Positions 12,147 through 24,062 of a DNA stretch of 64,000 bases are shown piece after piece. Positions within the stretch are counted from its first letter, which is position 1. Every line of letters starts with the position of its first letter. Origin of the DNA: Prostheceraeus crozeri (Eukaryota > Platyhelminthes > Polycladida > Euryleptidae). The notes beneath the pieces are model-generated. The model saw only the letters and a program-made list of their open reading frames with translations. It had not been told where the DNA came from and ran no database searches. The DNA lies in contig CAJQUW010012972.1 in NCBI GenBank assembly GCA_907163375.1, positions 682,001-746,000 of the forward strand, given 5' to 3'. The translations under genes were made by a program, and so were the position numbers.

Positions 12147-13708
12147 TATCTAGACTGTCAAGCAATTGGTCTTACCATTTATTGGTTGTACGTATCCGAA
12201 CAGCTCTCCGGCATTCCTTGTCAGTCTTGGCAGATTGCGGTTTTGGGAGAATCTCTTGCAGGCGTAACGATGAACAAGTTGTTTGCTCAAGTCCCTCAAA
12301 AATGATTTCCTAGGCTGTGTATAGCCGTCACTTTTGAAAATCAAATATCCGTCAAACGTAGCAATGTCAATCATGTTGTAGAATACAACCATCGGCCAGC
12401 GGACAGTTTTTCGTCGTGAGGTAAACTCTTCCACATTTTAATCGAATTGATCGACGCCCTTCTTTTCATAATTGTAATCAAGTATCAAATCTGGCTTATT
12501 CTTTTGATCTGAGTTAGTATGATTCCCTGCATGGGAGGAGCTCAACAAGATTACGTTCTTGTTTGGCTTTGGGATGTACGATGCTAGCATGATTTTATTC
12601 GAGTGATCATACGCAAACATAGTTGACTCAACCGGCCGTTTCTTGTTCTTGAGTTCAACAGGAATTTCTCTGCGTTGACTTCTGATTGTGCCAAGTAAAG
12701 TTAAACGCTTCTCCAACAGTGCCAAAGCTAATCCATGGCTGGTGAAATAGTTGTCAGTTACTATTTCTCTGCCTGATTTGTAGAAAGGAATGCAAAGCTT
12801 CATTACGATATATTTCGCTAGGCCATGATGCACCACACCATCTTCCTTTCCTGTGTAAATTTTCCCATTCAAGGCATACCCACTGTCAGCCTCGCACAGC
12901 CAGAAAATTTTTATTCCATATTTTCTGAGTTTGGATGGCATGTACATCCGTCCTGGAGCTTTCCCTCTAAACCCAACGAGCTGCTCATCGACTGTCAAGA
13001 TGTCAGCAGGACAGTAGAATTTCCTCAAATTTTCCATCAATAAACTCCAAATCTCGCGCAATGCGGATAATCGATCGGTCCTATCACGAGACCGAAAATT
13101 ATCAAAGCGAGCACAACGTAATAAGAAGGTAAATCGCATTTGTGACATGACGGCCTTGTAGAAAGGTTTTGCTTCTTTGTCCCATGTCCAGCTGTATAAT
13201 TGTCTCTGTCGGAACCTGCATGAATGATGATGCCTAAGCAAGCATTTATCTCATCTATGGAGAACATAGACATCCAGCTATAGATTCGCCTTACATTGCG
13301 ACGGATATCATTGACCTTTCTATTTGTATAACGCTGAATAATGTGAAGAATATCGTCGGAGAAGAACAGTTTGAAAGCCTCCATTTCCGATTGTGGATGC
13401 GCCAAGCTCCGAGGCTGGAAACTGATGGTATTCCTGTCTCTTCTCCTGTTTAGATAGGGCTCAGATGAATAGCTAACGTCGCGACAATGAAAATCTACCA
13501 CATCTGAAACCTCGTCAGAGTCGTTATCACTTTCCGAAGCGTCTTGTACAATTTCTATGTCGCCATCGTCTGAAATTTCATCGCCAGACGAGTTTTCTAC
13601 TGCAGGATCGTCAACATCATCGCATTCCTCATCCTGTTCTTCAACAATATCTTCGAATAATAACTCGTCAGGTTGATCTAATATTCGTCGTAAGCCTCGT
13701 TCAGCCAT
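12147..13708 (-). pseudogene. Dead piggyBac transposase
   Basis: Three minus-strand pieces form one piggyBac DDE transposase. 13037-13708 has an acidic N-terminus (DEECDDVDD, then SESDNDSDE) and the start of the DDE_Tnp_1_7 region (EINACLGIIIHAG). 12438-13241 continues in another frame after a frameshift near 13200 and carries catalytic Asp motifs TVDEQLVGFRG and IVTDNYFTS. 12150-12434 follows a TAA stop at 12435-12437 that interrupts the GVDQFD..VEE box. The cysteine-rich C-terminal domain is missing. TTAA-flanked ends were not found. Unlike the copy at 44-48 kb it cannot make a protein. Confidence 0.9.
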
Positions 13709-14045
13709 AGAATTAGATTGTTTAATCGTATCACTTTGCTAGAAGTGCAAACTGATTCAAACAGATGGCACATGCAGGAACTTAATAAGTGGGCAAAAAG
13801 AAATTTTTAATACCTTACAGAGATAGGAAAAATAGTCGTGCGTTGCTTGCGGATTGCTCTGAATTCCTTCAAAATGCTCCGATCGCCACGGTTCTTTCAG
13901 ATTCGAAGAATTCAGATCATTGCGCAGAAGTTTTCTCGATAATGTTGGGCTCTCCGATCATTTCAAAAAAAGTTAGCAGGCGCATGAAAAAACGTTCACA
14001 AACTTCTCTGTAGAACTTGACATCGTCTGTGTTTCTTTGTTGTGT
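13709..14045. other. No recognisable feature
   Basis: Spacer between the start of the dead piggyBac transposase and the CATAGAA element; one motif-free open frame of 74 codons at 13789-14013. Confidence 0.4.
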
Positions 14046-14053
14046 GATCCGGT

Positions 14054-15099
14054 CATAGAAGTAGATAATAGTACACTAGAATGGAAGTTTGATATCTTGC
14101 TTATGTACAATGATGGCACATGGAAAAATCTATGGTTTGTAGAACAGATTCGATCCAATACATTTCATCACAGTCAAACTATTTGTCACTTAAGTTGTGG
14201 AAGTGGTTGACAGAAAATTACAGGATCTTCAAGAAGAGAGTTTTAAGTGAGATGGTGGCATTGTTTCATGTGAAATAACCCACTATTCTATTGGTTAATA
14301 TACTGCTTCTATATGCAGCAGTCATCGACAACCGCTATCCATTTTTTCAATATTGGAATACGATTTAAAAATTGGCTCAGAGTCATGATTGTAAGTGGTC
14401 AGTGGACTGATTGTGAGAACAACTCACGAATTCGCAGATAAAAATTCTTAATTATTGGATAATTTCTCCTTGAAGCGGTAAAGAAACCTAGCGCTTTTCT
14501 GGAATAAACACACTGAAAGCTTCTTCACCTACAATCATCACCCAGATAAATGAAATGTCGCTGGAACTTTTCAATGAATCACTGAATGACACATGTGATG
14601 TGGTGTGATCATATATTTGGAAGCTGATATTTGAAAGCATGCGAAGATTTTGAAAATTGTTCAAACATAATGAGCAGGGAATATCTTTCAAGTAAAATGA
14701 ATACTCTGAGATTTCTTGACCTCTGATTTCAAGCTGGACCAATGCATGTTCTGTAAATCGACATTACAAGTTGCATATGTGTCTGATTATACTCTTGATA
14801 GATTATAAGAGCGATATTTCAAAATGATGAACGTACAGAACGTTTTAAAGGATTTCCTTCTTTATCATCCTGTCGCTGCAGTATTTTGTAAATTCATTAT
14901 TGCTTTTGTGTACATGATCTTTGGACAAGGGGCAAAAATCCAGACCACAAATTTGCTTGACAAATATGAATGCCAATCAGAAAACAAGAAAACCAGTTCG
15001 AAAATTTGCATTTTGCCCCAACTAAGTTCCCCCGGCGTGTGCCGTAATTTTCATACAATTTCCATTCTAGGACTTTCTATGGTATTCTTAATTTCTATG
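14054..15099 (-). mobile_element. Non-autonomous DNA transposon, CATAGAA family, copy 2
   Basis: Inverted copy of 3049-4104, 1046 bp long. It begins CATAGAAGTAG and ends AATTTCTATG and is flanked by a perfect 8-bp duplication gatccggt at 14046-14053 and 15100-15107. Short indels and scattered substitutions separate the two copies. The 84-codon frame at 14488-14742 and the 99-codon frame at 14824-15123 are not conserved as frames in copy 1, so coding is unlikely. Confidence 0.85.
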
Positions 15100-15107
15100 G
15101 ATCCGGT

Positions 15108-16440
15108 TGATAACAGTCACTGAAACTTTGCAAAATTTGGCGTGTTTTATGTTGAACTGGCTGCTTATTGTTCGATTGCTATGGTATTTAGTCAGGAGAT
15201 TGTGCCATTTCATTTACGTTACATGTCCCAATGCTTCCCTTCTAGTCAAACAGAAGAAGAGACGACCTGTCTAATTCTGTGTGTTCAGCTGTAATGCGTC
15301 TAGGTCGCGCTGCCATCTCTAACAAAATAAACCTCGTAATTACTGTAGTAGACACGGAACAAGTGAATTCGCTTCGATATCATTCATCTGACTCATCATC
15401 GGGACGTTGAATTGACATTGACTTCTCATAAATGGACAACAATAAGTTCCCTCGCACGCATTTTAAGTTTGCTACATCTGTCAGCCACTGCATGAACCAC
15501 AGAATTAGACAATCAGCGCCAGTTAGTTCGCGCACAATCTAATTCTGTGGCGTGAGCAGCTTGCTACCGGTCACACGCGTTTGCTTCGCCCGACAGTGCC
15601 GCGACCCTAAGTTTAGTGTGTCCATTTATATGTACATAGACAATCCTTTCCAGTGATTTATGCATTCATTATCACTGTTGCAAATTGTAACGCATATAGG
15701 GATGAGGTAGTAAAAGAAGATACAAAATTGTACTATAATCATTTGACTATCACGTCTGCATCACATGATTGGAAATATACTTTCAAACCTCGTCATGGCG
15801 TTACGTAACGAAAAATAAAAACTCGTTTAGAAATAAGAATGTTAAGTTCTGTTGTTACGAAATGTAACGGCATATAAGGATAAGGGTTAAAAAGAACATT
15901 TCGAGATAGAATTACGTTTACGGTAAACTACGCTATGATAGTTTTATGGAAAAGGTATCATGTCTCATGAATCATTAAAGAATTAAGAGCGGAATGAGAA
16001 GAACCTATGTAAACTGCACGTGCAAGCTGGCAGCAGACAATAGAAAAATTACGAATCAGTAGAGATAGATAGAGAGCACCTATCTACTAATGCAACCAAA
16101 TGATCAGGCAAATGTAAAGTTGTAAGTCAAATACGTGTTCAAGGCAGGGTCTATTCCTTACTTGAACGAACATTTAGTTAAATTTTCGGTACAATAATTT
16201 ATAGGTGGCAAAGTCAGAATCAAGGCTCAATAATGATAGAAAATGGGCTACTACAATTTTGAAGAGCAATCTGCCTATACCGAAGATAGCAAAGAAAAGT
16301 CATAAAAGTTATAGCACGCAATCGGTGACTTTCTTCAAGGACTCCTATTCCGCATCTCTGGAGTCAAATACGGCCTTCGGATCGTTGAATGCTGTGCAGA
16401 AGTTCCAGTGAGATGGAGATATTGGACATCAATTATTCTA
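15108..16440. other. Unassigned DNA with small internal repeats
   Basis: No gene recognised. A CACAGAATTAGAC / GTCTAATTCTGTG word occurs in both orientations near 15267, 15498 and 15538. Two direct related words, TGTAACGCATATAGGGATGAGG (about 15688) and TGTAACGGCATATAAGGATAAGGG (about 15863), recur 175 bp apart; the second is followed by TTAA, reminiscent of a piggyBac end, but no matching left end was found. Confidence 0.4.
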
Positions 16441-16572
16441 TACGAAGAGGAGCAACATATCAATCAAGGGTTTATCCTGTGGGGGTTGTGGGGATTCTGT
16501 GTGGATACCTACAGGTTTTTCTGTGGGTATGGGGTGGGGTGGGGATTCAAATATCAATCCCAGCGGCAACCC
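16440..16572 (-). repeat. G-rich degenerate repeat ending CGGCAACCCTG
   Basis: Contains TGTGGGTATGGGGTGGGGTGGGG and ends CCCAGCGGCAACCCTG, the complement of the CAGGGTTGCC start at 9236. It appears to be a second, inverted member of the same decayed family. Confidence 0.4.
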
Positions 16573-16944
16573 TGATTATTTCCCCTGTCTCATGTCATCA
16601 TTTAGCGTATTATTTAACCACCAAGACACATGCTCTTAAAATCAACCCTTCATTTACTGTCATGGTTGGGCGCGAATTCAATCAAACGAAAAAAGTCGTG
16701 CAACTATTTTTCGCTCGATTAATCGACATCTTCGATTTTCTGAACAGACAACAGCACATTCGGCCTATTATGAATTATCATAGGCATCTATACAAAGATC
16801 TACATTCGACCGGAGTCTAGTACTGTGCTCATTTAATAAGGGCTAAGATCATGCAATCTTAAAAGACATACGTTCATACGTTATCGAAAACTTAGAAAAT
16901 ATACATATAGAAATGAATACAAAAAAGCCACAGAAAGCTAAAAG

Positions 16945-17480
16945 TCAAGGCACAAAGCAATAACACAATCTTTCTGGGTGCACAGTTTGAACTTTTTTTC
17001 TCTTGATGAGCACAGCCTCCAATATCTGAAGTTCTCTATAGGCTCTCACTCGTTTGACAACTTTGAACGATTGTCTGGGATCAGTATGCGAAGCGGAGCA
17101 GGAAACTAAATGTCTCGTAATTTCTGACACACCAACCCTCTTCTTGCCGTCGACATACCACTTTGGGACATGCCCTTTGATTTTGTCTGCTAATCGACTT
17201 CTTGTTTTGCCGATGCAACTGTCTGCACAATCACAAGAAAATTTATAGATTACGTTTGATGCGATTGATGGGAGAATAGGATCTATAGGTAATTTCTTCA
17301 AGGCGGAACTGTGCACTGTGGTCTACACAACCATTACTTGGGCAACGGGAAAGGCATTTTCAACCGCAACTTTGAGTTTCCTGTTGTGTAGATTTGAGGA
17401 CTTACCAAGATAAAGAATCTTCATTTACACTTTCTTTTTCTGTGGTCCTCTCATGTTGTTTGTTCGTTAAATATTTTTCT
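16945..17480 (-). pseudogene. Penelope-like element fragment with GIY-YIG-type nuclease region
   Basis: The minus strand reads NVIYKFSCDCADSCIGKTR followed by a basic tract ending GHVPKW, DPRQSFKVVKR and LQILEAVLIKR. This is the layout of the C-terminal GIY-YIG endonuclease of Penelope-like retroelements, with the YIG tyrosine replaced (SCIG). Upstream, across two stops at about 17318-17430, LPYLG-type text (here ILYLGKSSNLHNRKL) and KVAVENAFP match the linker between RT and nuclease. No RT was recognised upstream, so this is a truncated, inactive fragment. Confidence 0.8.
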
Positions 17481-18840
17481 GGAACAGTGAGCGAGCTTTG
17501 CAGAATTGATCGTTTTTATCATCAAATTGTCATTGAAATGAAAATGACGTAGATGGGATTCGAGACGATCCCGACACATGAATTGAGATGCATACTCTGA
17601 AGATACGTCATGTCTTTGCACCAGTGCAGACGTTTAGGTGGTAGACGAAAGTAACCTGAGCTCAGTATCAATGTCATTGAAGTTTTCATTTTATGGAATG
17701 TAACATTCAAGAAGAAATCTTTTGGCAGGCATGCAAATTTGATTCATTGACTATTGTTTGAAAGAAATTGTCATCAAGAAAAGAGTGCTTCAATTTAATC
17801 ATTTTCACAAGCGCATGCGATCTTTTTTGAAGTGTACCTCAGATCGGTGAAGTTGATACAGCCTTGTATTTTCTACAAACCAAACTTAATTTTCGGCTTG
17901 TTTTTGCTTTGAGACTTAATACCTAAATTCATGCGTTATAAAAGCAAATTAACATCTTATTTTACCAGCATCAAGGCATGCAATCAATAAAAGAAACAAA
18001 CATTTACTAAACAAATAAATGTTCACACCAAAGTGTTTACTTTGGTTCACACAAGACACTGCTCAATAACTTCTCCACACTCGATCACACTTCCAACCTC
18101 GGACCCAGACTCAGAACAGATAGTCTCAATTCATCAAAGACAATGTTCTCAATCACAGTTGTGATCCTCTCCTGAAACACTTGGAAGCTTCTAGGTATGA
18201 AAAAGTGGCATACACTGTCTCTCACAGTACTTCAGACTTTCCTCATCATCATCTGTGAGTGTCTGGTTAGTTCGAAGTCCGCATGGGTATAGTCTGTGTT
18301 TCCAGTTCATGCCTGGACTATCTTCTCTTTCATCTTCTAAACTGGGCCCCGATCGCGGCTTATCTGCTACTGAATCGCTGAATCAAGTGTGAGATGGGGA
18401 AATACTGAGAGGGTCCCGATGACACCCATGAGCTATCTTGCAGGCGAGCAGTGCTGCTGCTGATGAATTGCCGTTGGAAAAGTACAGCTCAACAAATTCA
18501 TGAGTGTGTCAAGACCCATACCTAGTGAAGAAAAATGCTGAATGGTCAGGATATAATGTGCTAGTATGTAATTTTGTATAAAACTATTTGACATGTATTT
18601 TATACTTGATGGTAAATTATTTATTTATCTATATACTTTTGTTCCATTGTGAAGAGTCCCACCCATTGAACTTTTATCATGTCGTGATCACTCTGAACAT
18701 TTTTGAATAATAATTTGTAGGTCTCACGTATTTTGTTTATGGTAAATGAATATGATGTATATCATGATGACTCTGTAAATTTGTAAATATATAGGTTTCA
18801 TGTATTTTGTATATATGATGATAAACTTATCAGCATCCTA
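17481..18840. other. No recognisable gene
   Basis: Possibly the decayed upstream part of the Penelope fragment near 17500-17720, then anonymous AT-rich DNA. Around 18700-18830 there is an imperfect direct repeat of the type TAGGT(C/T)TCA(C/T)GTATTTTGT. Confidence 0.4.
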
Positions 18841-19649
18841 TCAGCGACCTATCCAATTTGTAAAAGTTTCGTCTAGAAAAGTGCGAACAATATTCGCGAA
18901 ATGTGGTGGTGCACCATCCTGCATAAAAATAATCTGACTAAGGTCTTCATTCTGCAGCTGAGGTAGTAGAAATTCACGTAACATCGTAAGGTACGTCTCA
19001 CCGGTAACCGTATCTTCAAAGAAATAGGGTCCCAGTACACCGGAACTTCGAATAGCTGCCCAAACACAGACTCCAGGAGATTGAACTTTTTTACTTTCCA
19101 TCAGAAGATGAGGATTACCTTCAGCATAATAAACGGAGTTGTGCCGATTAACTTGCCCGTTTAAATGAAATGTTGCTTCATCAGACCATAGGATTCGGTC
19201 TTCCACACTTGCGTCTTCTTCTGTAACATTCACATACCACTCGCAGAATTGTGATCTGCGATCGAAGTCATCTTCATTGAGCATGTGAACCAATCGCGGT
19301 CTCCACAGCCTCAGCCTTAGATCTTTCATAATTCTTTGTAATGATGTTCGGGAAATCTGCATTTGACGGCTGGCTTGAACTTGAGATGTTCTTGGGTTTG
19401 TATGGTAAAATTGGGCCACTGTTTCTCTAGTCTGCGGACTTCTAACTGACACAGGTCGACCGCTTTTCTTAGCATCATGAACACTGCTTGTTTCTCGAAA
19501 TTTCTTCTTTAATGCATGAATAGTCTGTCTTGATGGCGGTAGCTTACCGGGAAATCTTTCACCGAATGCTGTCTGTACAGATGGAGCATCTCCTTGAAAA
19601 CTCTTTTCAAAATGAAAATTCTTTCCTCAATGGAATTGCGATATGCCAT
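18841..19649 (-). pseudogene. Mariner/Tc1-superfamily transposase, truncated
   Basis: The start at 19649 reads MAYRNSIEERIFILK; a frameshift near 19590 leads to the frame 18841-19452. That frame contains a helix-turn-helix region (RQMQISRTSLQRIMKD) and DDE_3 motifs WSDEATFHLNGQ (first Asp) and MQDGAPPHF (second Asp). It ends at WIGR plus stop, so the third acidic residue and the C-terminus (RSPDLTPLDFF-type block) are missing. It resembles the DUF4817-type transposases common in arthropods and other animals. It is inactive. Confidence 0.85.
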
Positions 19650-19688
19650 TAGGGTAGTCAACACTCAACTGAGATTAAATGATGCACA

Positions 19689-19813
19689 GTCAAGTTTGCA
19701 TGTGGATAGCGAACCAAGTGAACGAAGTTCTCTAATATTTATTTATTGAAGTCAGCTGTACTCTGGACAGTCAAGTTCGCAGGTGGATAGCGAACCGAGT
19801 GAACAAAGTTCTG
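19689..19813 (+). repeat. 45-bp direct repeat pair upstream of the mariner remnant
   Basis: CAGTCAAGTT.GCA.GTGGATAGCGAACC.AGTGAAC.AAGTTCT occurs at about 19690-19733 and again at 19768-19812 with a few differences. It lies just outside the transposase start and just before the gypsy insertion at 19816. It may be part of the mariner end. Confidence 0.6.
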
Positions 19814-19815
19814 TA

Positions 19816-19970
19816 TGTTGTGAACGAACTATGTGAATGTTAATTTTTCGTGACTTCTTTAAATGAGCTAACAATTATACGTTGGCTATTTTGTAGTGTG
19901 TTAAAGAAAAACTTTCAGAAATAAATTGTATGAGCCAGCACACGTTACCTTTTAATTCACACATGTAACA
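19816..19970 (+). repeat. 5' LTR of the 19.8-kb gypsy element
   Basis: 155 bp, begins TGTTGTGAACGAAC and ends ACACATGTAACA. Contains AATAAA near 19920. The next bases, CTGGCGACGAAC, hold a TGGCGAC primer-binding site of the type used by many gypsy elements. Confidence 0.95.
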
Positions 19971-20047
19971 CTGGCGACGAACATTGAGTTACGGCTAAAA
20001 ATATTGTTTGCATATGTGCACATAAATTCCACGTTTTACTAACATAT

Positions 20048-22002
20048 TTGTTTGATATGGCACATAGAATAGGTGATATTGGACCTTATGATAAAAAAGA
20101 AAATCTTAGTGATCACTTGGAACGTTTTGAGTTTTATGTTGAGGCAAATGATATCGAGGAGTCGAAAGCAAAAGCTGTTTTCTTAAGTGTGGTAGGCGAA
20201 AGCACGTTCCGCTTGATCAAAGACTTATTGAGACCTGCAAAGATAGCCGGCAAAAGTTTGTCTGAAATAGGCAAGGCCCTCAAGGATCATTACGAGCCAC
20301 AATCTTCTATAATAGTCCACCGTTATAAGTTTGACAAAACGATGCGTGGGGAACATGAAACTGTAGGTGACTATATCAATACTTTGCGGCACATGGCCGA
20401 AAAGTGTAAGTTCGGTGCGTCGTTAGAAGAGCGTCTGCGCGACAAACTCGTTAGGGGTTTGAATGATAATAAAATGATCAACCGTTTGTTATCCGAGGGT
20501 GATTCTCTGACTTTCCAAAAAGCATGTGACATTTGTTTGCAAATAGAACAGAACAGAGAGGACACTAAAAAATTAGTGGCGGTTGAAAATGAAGTCAATT
20601 ATGTTTCCAAAACCAAACATAGGTTTAGGCCTACCAATGCAGAGGTTAGCAAGGAGGATAAATTATGTTATCGTTGTGAAGGTACAAATCACCTCCCAGA
20701 CAATTGTTTTTACAGAAATAAGAACTGCAATTTTTGCAAAAAACGAGGCCACAAGGAATCTGCGTGTATGACAAAGAAGCGTGCAGGTGACTCATCAAGG
20801 GTCAAACATGTCAATATTTCCTCCGACGATGACGACTGTTTAGAGTACCATATTATGAGCATTAGCTGCAAGCGGACGAACAACGCAGCCATAGTTGTGT
20901 CAGTTGAACTGAACAAAAAGGCCACACAGATGGAGGTGGACACCGGTGCGGCAGTGAGTTTGTTAACAAAATCAACATGGGACACAATTAAGGATAGGTC
21001 AACCGAGATTTCCAAATGTAGCATGAAATTGCGTGACTACAATGGCAACCCTATCCCACTTCTAGGACAGGCTAGGATCCCAGTTCGGTTGAATGACCAA
21101 CAAGCATGCTTACCAGTTTTGATCACTACACAAGGTCGCAATAATTTGCTGGGGAGGGACTGGTTGCAGGTCCTTCGGATAGATTGGAAAAGTGTTTTTC
21201 ATTTGACTGTGGCTACTCCCACTGAGAAAGGTCCAGTCTGGTGCGAAGAGTTTCCCGAGATCTTTAATGAAAAGTTAGGAAAGTACAAAGGCCAAAAAGC
21301 GCACATCCACAAGTTACCTGACTGCAAACCCGTGTTCATCCGAGAGCGTACATTGCCATTAGCTATGAAAGAGCCAGTTAAGACTGAACTCGACAAGATG
21401 GTTGAAGAGGGGATCATCACTCCCATTGAGAACAGTGAATGGGCTACTCCAATCGTTGCGATTAGGAAGAAGGACAACTCAATTCGAATTTGTGGAGATT
21501 TTAGACACACTGTTAATAGGAACAGCGCATGTAATGTTTATCCGATGCCCAAGCTCGAAGAAATGCTGGCAAAATTAGCCGCAGCCACCACTTTCTCCAA
21601 GATAGATCTGGCGAAGGCCTATTTGCAACTTCCATTAGATGAGGAGTCCAGTCGGATGTGTACTCTTAACACGCCTTTCGGCTTGTTCCAAATGAATAGG
21701 CTTCCGTATGGTGTAAGCTCCAGTCCCGCGATTTTCCAACGCACGATAGAGAATGTACTGAAGGGAATCGAAAATGTCGTCGTCTACATCGATGACATGA
21801 TCTGTTTCGGTAAGACTAAAGACGAACATGATGCAATTGTTAGAAAGGTTCTCCAAAGATTCTTAGATGTCGGACTAGTTGTGAAATCTGCGAAGTGTGA
21901 GTGGAACAGATCGACTATAACTTTTGTGGGACATATAATCGATGCTGAAGGGATAAGAGCAATGCCAGCTAAAAGTCAAAGCGATTCAGGACATGAGAGC
22001 GC
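20048..22002 (+). CDS. Gag-protease-reverse transcriptase of the 19.8-kb gypsy element
   Basis: The likely start is the ATG at 20057 (MAHRIG). Gag runs to about residue 250, with zinc knuckles CYRCEGTNHLPDNC near residue 207 and CNFCKKRGHKESAC near 227. Protease is marked by EVDTGAAVSLL near residue 298 and LLGRDWL. RT carries RICGDFRHTVN, FGLFQMNRLPYG and the catalytic YIDDM near residue 580. The frame stays open to 22159, but from about 21985 it is out of phase with the true polyprotein (frame change in the AGCTAAAAGTC region). Gag and Pol share one frame here. Confidence 0.9.
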
Positions 22003-22450
22003 CCACAAACGTTTCCGAGCTGAGAACTTTCTTGGGCATTATAGGATACTACCGAAGGTTCATGAGAGATCCCGCAACCATTTTGCATCCGCTGTACCAG
22101 CTTTTAAAAAAGGGAGCTGTTTGGGAATGGAAAGAGACCCAAGTGAACGCTTTTCGTGAAATCAAGCACTTACTGTCGTCCGACAAAGTCCTTAGTCCTT
22201 TTGATCCGGAAAAACCCCTTTTTTCTTACGACAGATACTAGCCCAGTCGGCATAAGTGCTATTCTTTCTCATCGTTTTGAATCAACTGAACGTCCAATAG
22301 GTTATGCTTCACGCTCTTTGAATAGCTCCGAAATGAACTACTCACAGACTGAAAAGGAGGCACTCGCTTTTCGGCCTTCTGAAGTTTCAGCAATTTCTTT
22401 ATGGCCACCGCTTCACCATTGAAACCGACCATAGACCACTGATAGGATTG
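21985..22450 (+). pseudogene. RT thumb and RNase H region of the 19.8-kb gypsy, three frame changes
   Basis: After about 21985 the polyprotein moves to another frame (RTFLGIIGYYRRFM, 21993-22241), then changes again within the run CCCCTTTTTTC near 22215-22225 (LTTDTSPVGISAILSH), and again near 22365 (EKEALAF then FLYGHRFTIETDHRPL in a third frame). Two breaks lie in or beside homopolymers. They may be real inactivating indels or base-calling errors; the near-identical LTRs make the second possibility worth testing. Confidence 0.8.
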
Positions 22451-24052
22451 TTCAGTAAGGGTTGTGCCACTTCAAAGATAGCGGCTGGTAGAATTACACG
22501 TTGGGGTGTTTATTTAAACCAGTTTGATTACGAGATGATTTACAAACCGGGATCCGAGATACGCCAAGCTGATACTTTGAGTAGATTCCCTGTTTCCAAG
22601 GCCCCCAAAACCAGTCCGTTACCAAGCGAGACGATCCATTTGATTGAGATGCTTGAACCAACTCCGGTCGATTTCCACATGATAAAAGAAGCCAGTAGCA
22701 AGGATTCCACATTGAGAACTCCCATGCATTATACACGGACGTATTGGCCTGATGAGGGTATTTCGGAAGACTTGAAGCCGTTCCATAGCAAGAGGCTCGA
22801 GTTGTCAATCCAGGAAGGTTGCATCCTTTGGGGCCAGCGAGTTAATATCCCACAGGTTTTAAGAAGTAAGATCCTGAAGTTACTTCATGACGGTCACGTT
22901 GGTATAGCTAAGATGAAAGCATTGAGTAGGAGTTTCGTTTACTGGCATGGTATCGACAAAGACATAGAAGGATTGGCTAAATCTTGCCAAAGATGTCAGT
23001 TGAACAGCAACGCGCCGGATTTAGAGAAAGGACATGTCTGGCTTCAAGCTTCCAAGCCGCTCGAACGATTGCACGTGGATTTTGCGGAACATTTCTTAGG
23101 AACACACTTCTTGATTATTATCGATGCTCATTCCAAGTGGATAGAAGTGGTAGAGCAGAGGAACCTGACAACTGATGAGACGGTATGCAACTTGAAAAAG
23201 TTCTTTGCAACTTATGGTATTCCTCGCCAAATTCACTCTGATAGTGGTAGTGCTTTCACTTCATCAGATTTCGATCATTTTGCAAAAATGTGCGGGGTGA
23301 AGCACACGACCAGTCCAGCTTACAGTCCTAGGACGAACGGTCTCGCTGAAAGAGCTGTGCAGATTTTCAAGAACAAGATGAAAAAGCTAGACGGTAGTGT
23401 TGAGCAAAGATTGACACAGTTTCTGTTTCGCTATCGAACAACAGTCCAAGAGACCACAGGATGCACACCAGCGTTGTTGATGTTCGGGAGAGAGATGAGG
23501 ACGAAATTAGACTTAGTGTTGCCAGAGCCACATCGAGCCCGCTCTTATTTTCCAGACCTAGTGTCACGCTCAGTGAAGTACGAAGTAGGTGATCAGGTTT
23601 TAGTCAGGAATTTCATCCTAGGGGCGAGGAGCAAATGGCGTAAAGGAACAGTGACCGCCAAAATCGGTCGTTTCAAGTACGAGATCCAGCTGGCTAGTGG
23701 CAGTGTTGTCACGAGACACTGGCAAGCTATCAAGAAGTTCGAGAGTACCGAGGAAGACGAACAAACGTTAACGAAGGAGAACGTCGATCGACTCTGGCGT
23801 ACCGTGGAGGATTCCCCACGACCTATGGGAGAAAGAGAGACTGATTCTGATCGCCGGCTTCGTGACACGGCTAACAATGGAGAAGATTTGATCGATTTGG
23901 AGGCTACGAACGACGGCGGACCGGATCGAGAGAACGGAGATGGAGAACGGACGAGTTCACGTGAAGTGCCACCGGAGGACGGTCACCTTCCGGCACCTAC
24001 AAGGAAGAATCCGGAAAGACATTGTGGAAAACCCCATCGCTTCCGCGACTAG
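22448..24052 (+). CDS. Integrase-containing part of the 19.8-kb gypsy Pol
   Basis: The frame begins inside the RNase H connection (YEMIYKPGSEIRQADTLSRF) and contains the HHCC zinc domain (LLHDGHVGIAKMKAL, then CQRCQ) and the integrase core with three acidic residues: HVDFAEHFLG, HSDSGSAFT and RTNGLAERAV. The C-terminal part is hydrophilic and acidic. It ends at TAG 24050-24052, next to the polypurine tract AGGAGGGAGGGG just before the 3' LTR. Confidence 0.9.
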   Translation: MFSKGCATSKIAAGRITRWGVYLNQFDYEMIYKPGSEIRQADTLSRFPVSKAPKTSPLPSETIHLIEMLEPTPVDFHMIKEASSKDSTLRTPMHYTRTYWPDEGISEDLKPFHSKRLELSIQEGCILWGQRVNIPQVLRSKILKLLHDGHVGIAKMKALSRSFVYWHGIDKDIEGLAKSCQRCQLNSNAPDLEKGHVWLQASKPLERLHVDFAEHFLGTHFLIIIDAHSKWIEVVEQRNLTTDETVCNLKKFFATYGIPRQIHSDSGSAFTSSDFDHFAKMCGVKHTTSPAYSPRTNGLAERAVQIFKNKMKKLDGSVEQRLTQFLFRYRTTVQETTGCTPALLMFGREMRTKLDLVLPEPHRARSYFPDLVSRSVKYEVGDQVLVRNFILGARSKWRKGTVTAKIGRFKYEIQLASGSVVTRHWQAIKKFESTEEDEQTLTKENVDRLWRTVEDSPRPMGERETDSDRRLRDTANNGEDLIDLEATNDGGPDRENGDGERTSSREVPPEDGHLPAPTRKNPERHCGKPHRFRD

Positions 24053-24062
24053 GAGGGAGGGG
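24051..24062 (+). promoter_or_regulatory. Polypurine tract of the 19.8-kb gypsy element
   Basis: AGGAGGGAGGGG lies immediately before the 3' LTR start TGTTGTG, the expected site for plus-strand priming. Confidence 0.8.

Noticed and set aside
3049..15099. One giant 12-kb foldback transposon with 1.05-kb arms
   Set aside because: Each arm has its own, different 8-bp target duplication, so they are independent insertions.
15840..15886. piggyBac right end (GGATAAGGGTTAA)
   Set aside because: A matching left end with TTAA was not found and the transposase at 12.1-13.7 kb lies in between other elements, so the link is unproven.
16389..16820. 143-codon plus-strand open frame
   Set aside because: Runs through the G-rich repeat and shows no protein motif; composition is that of low-complexity DNA.
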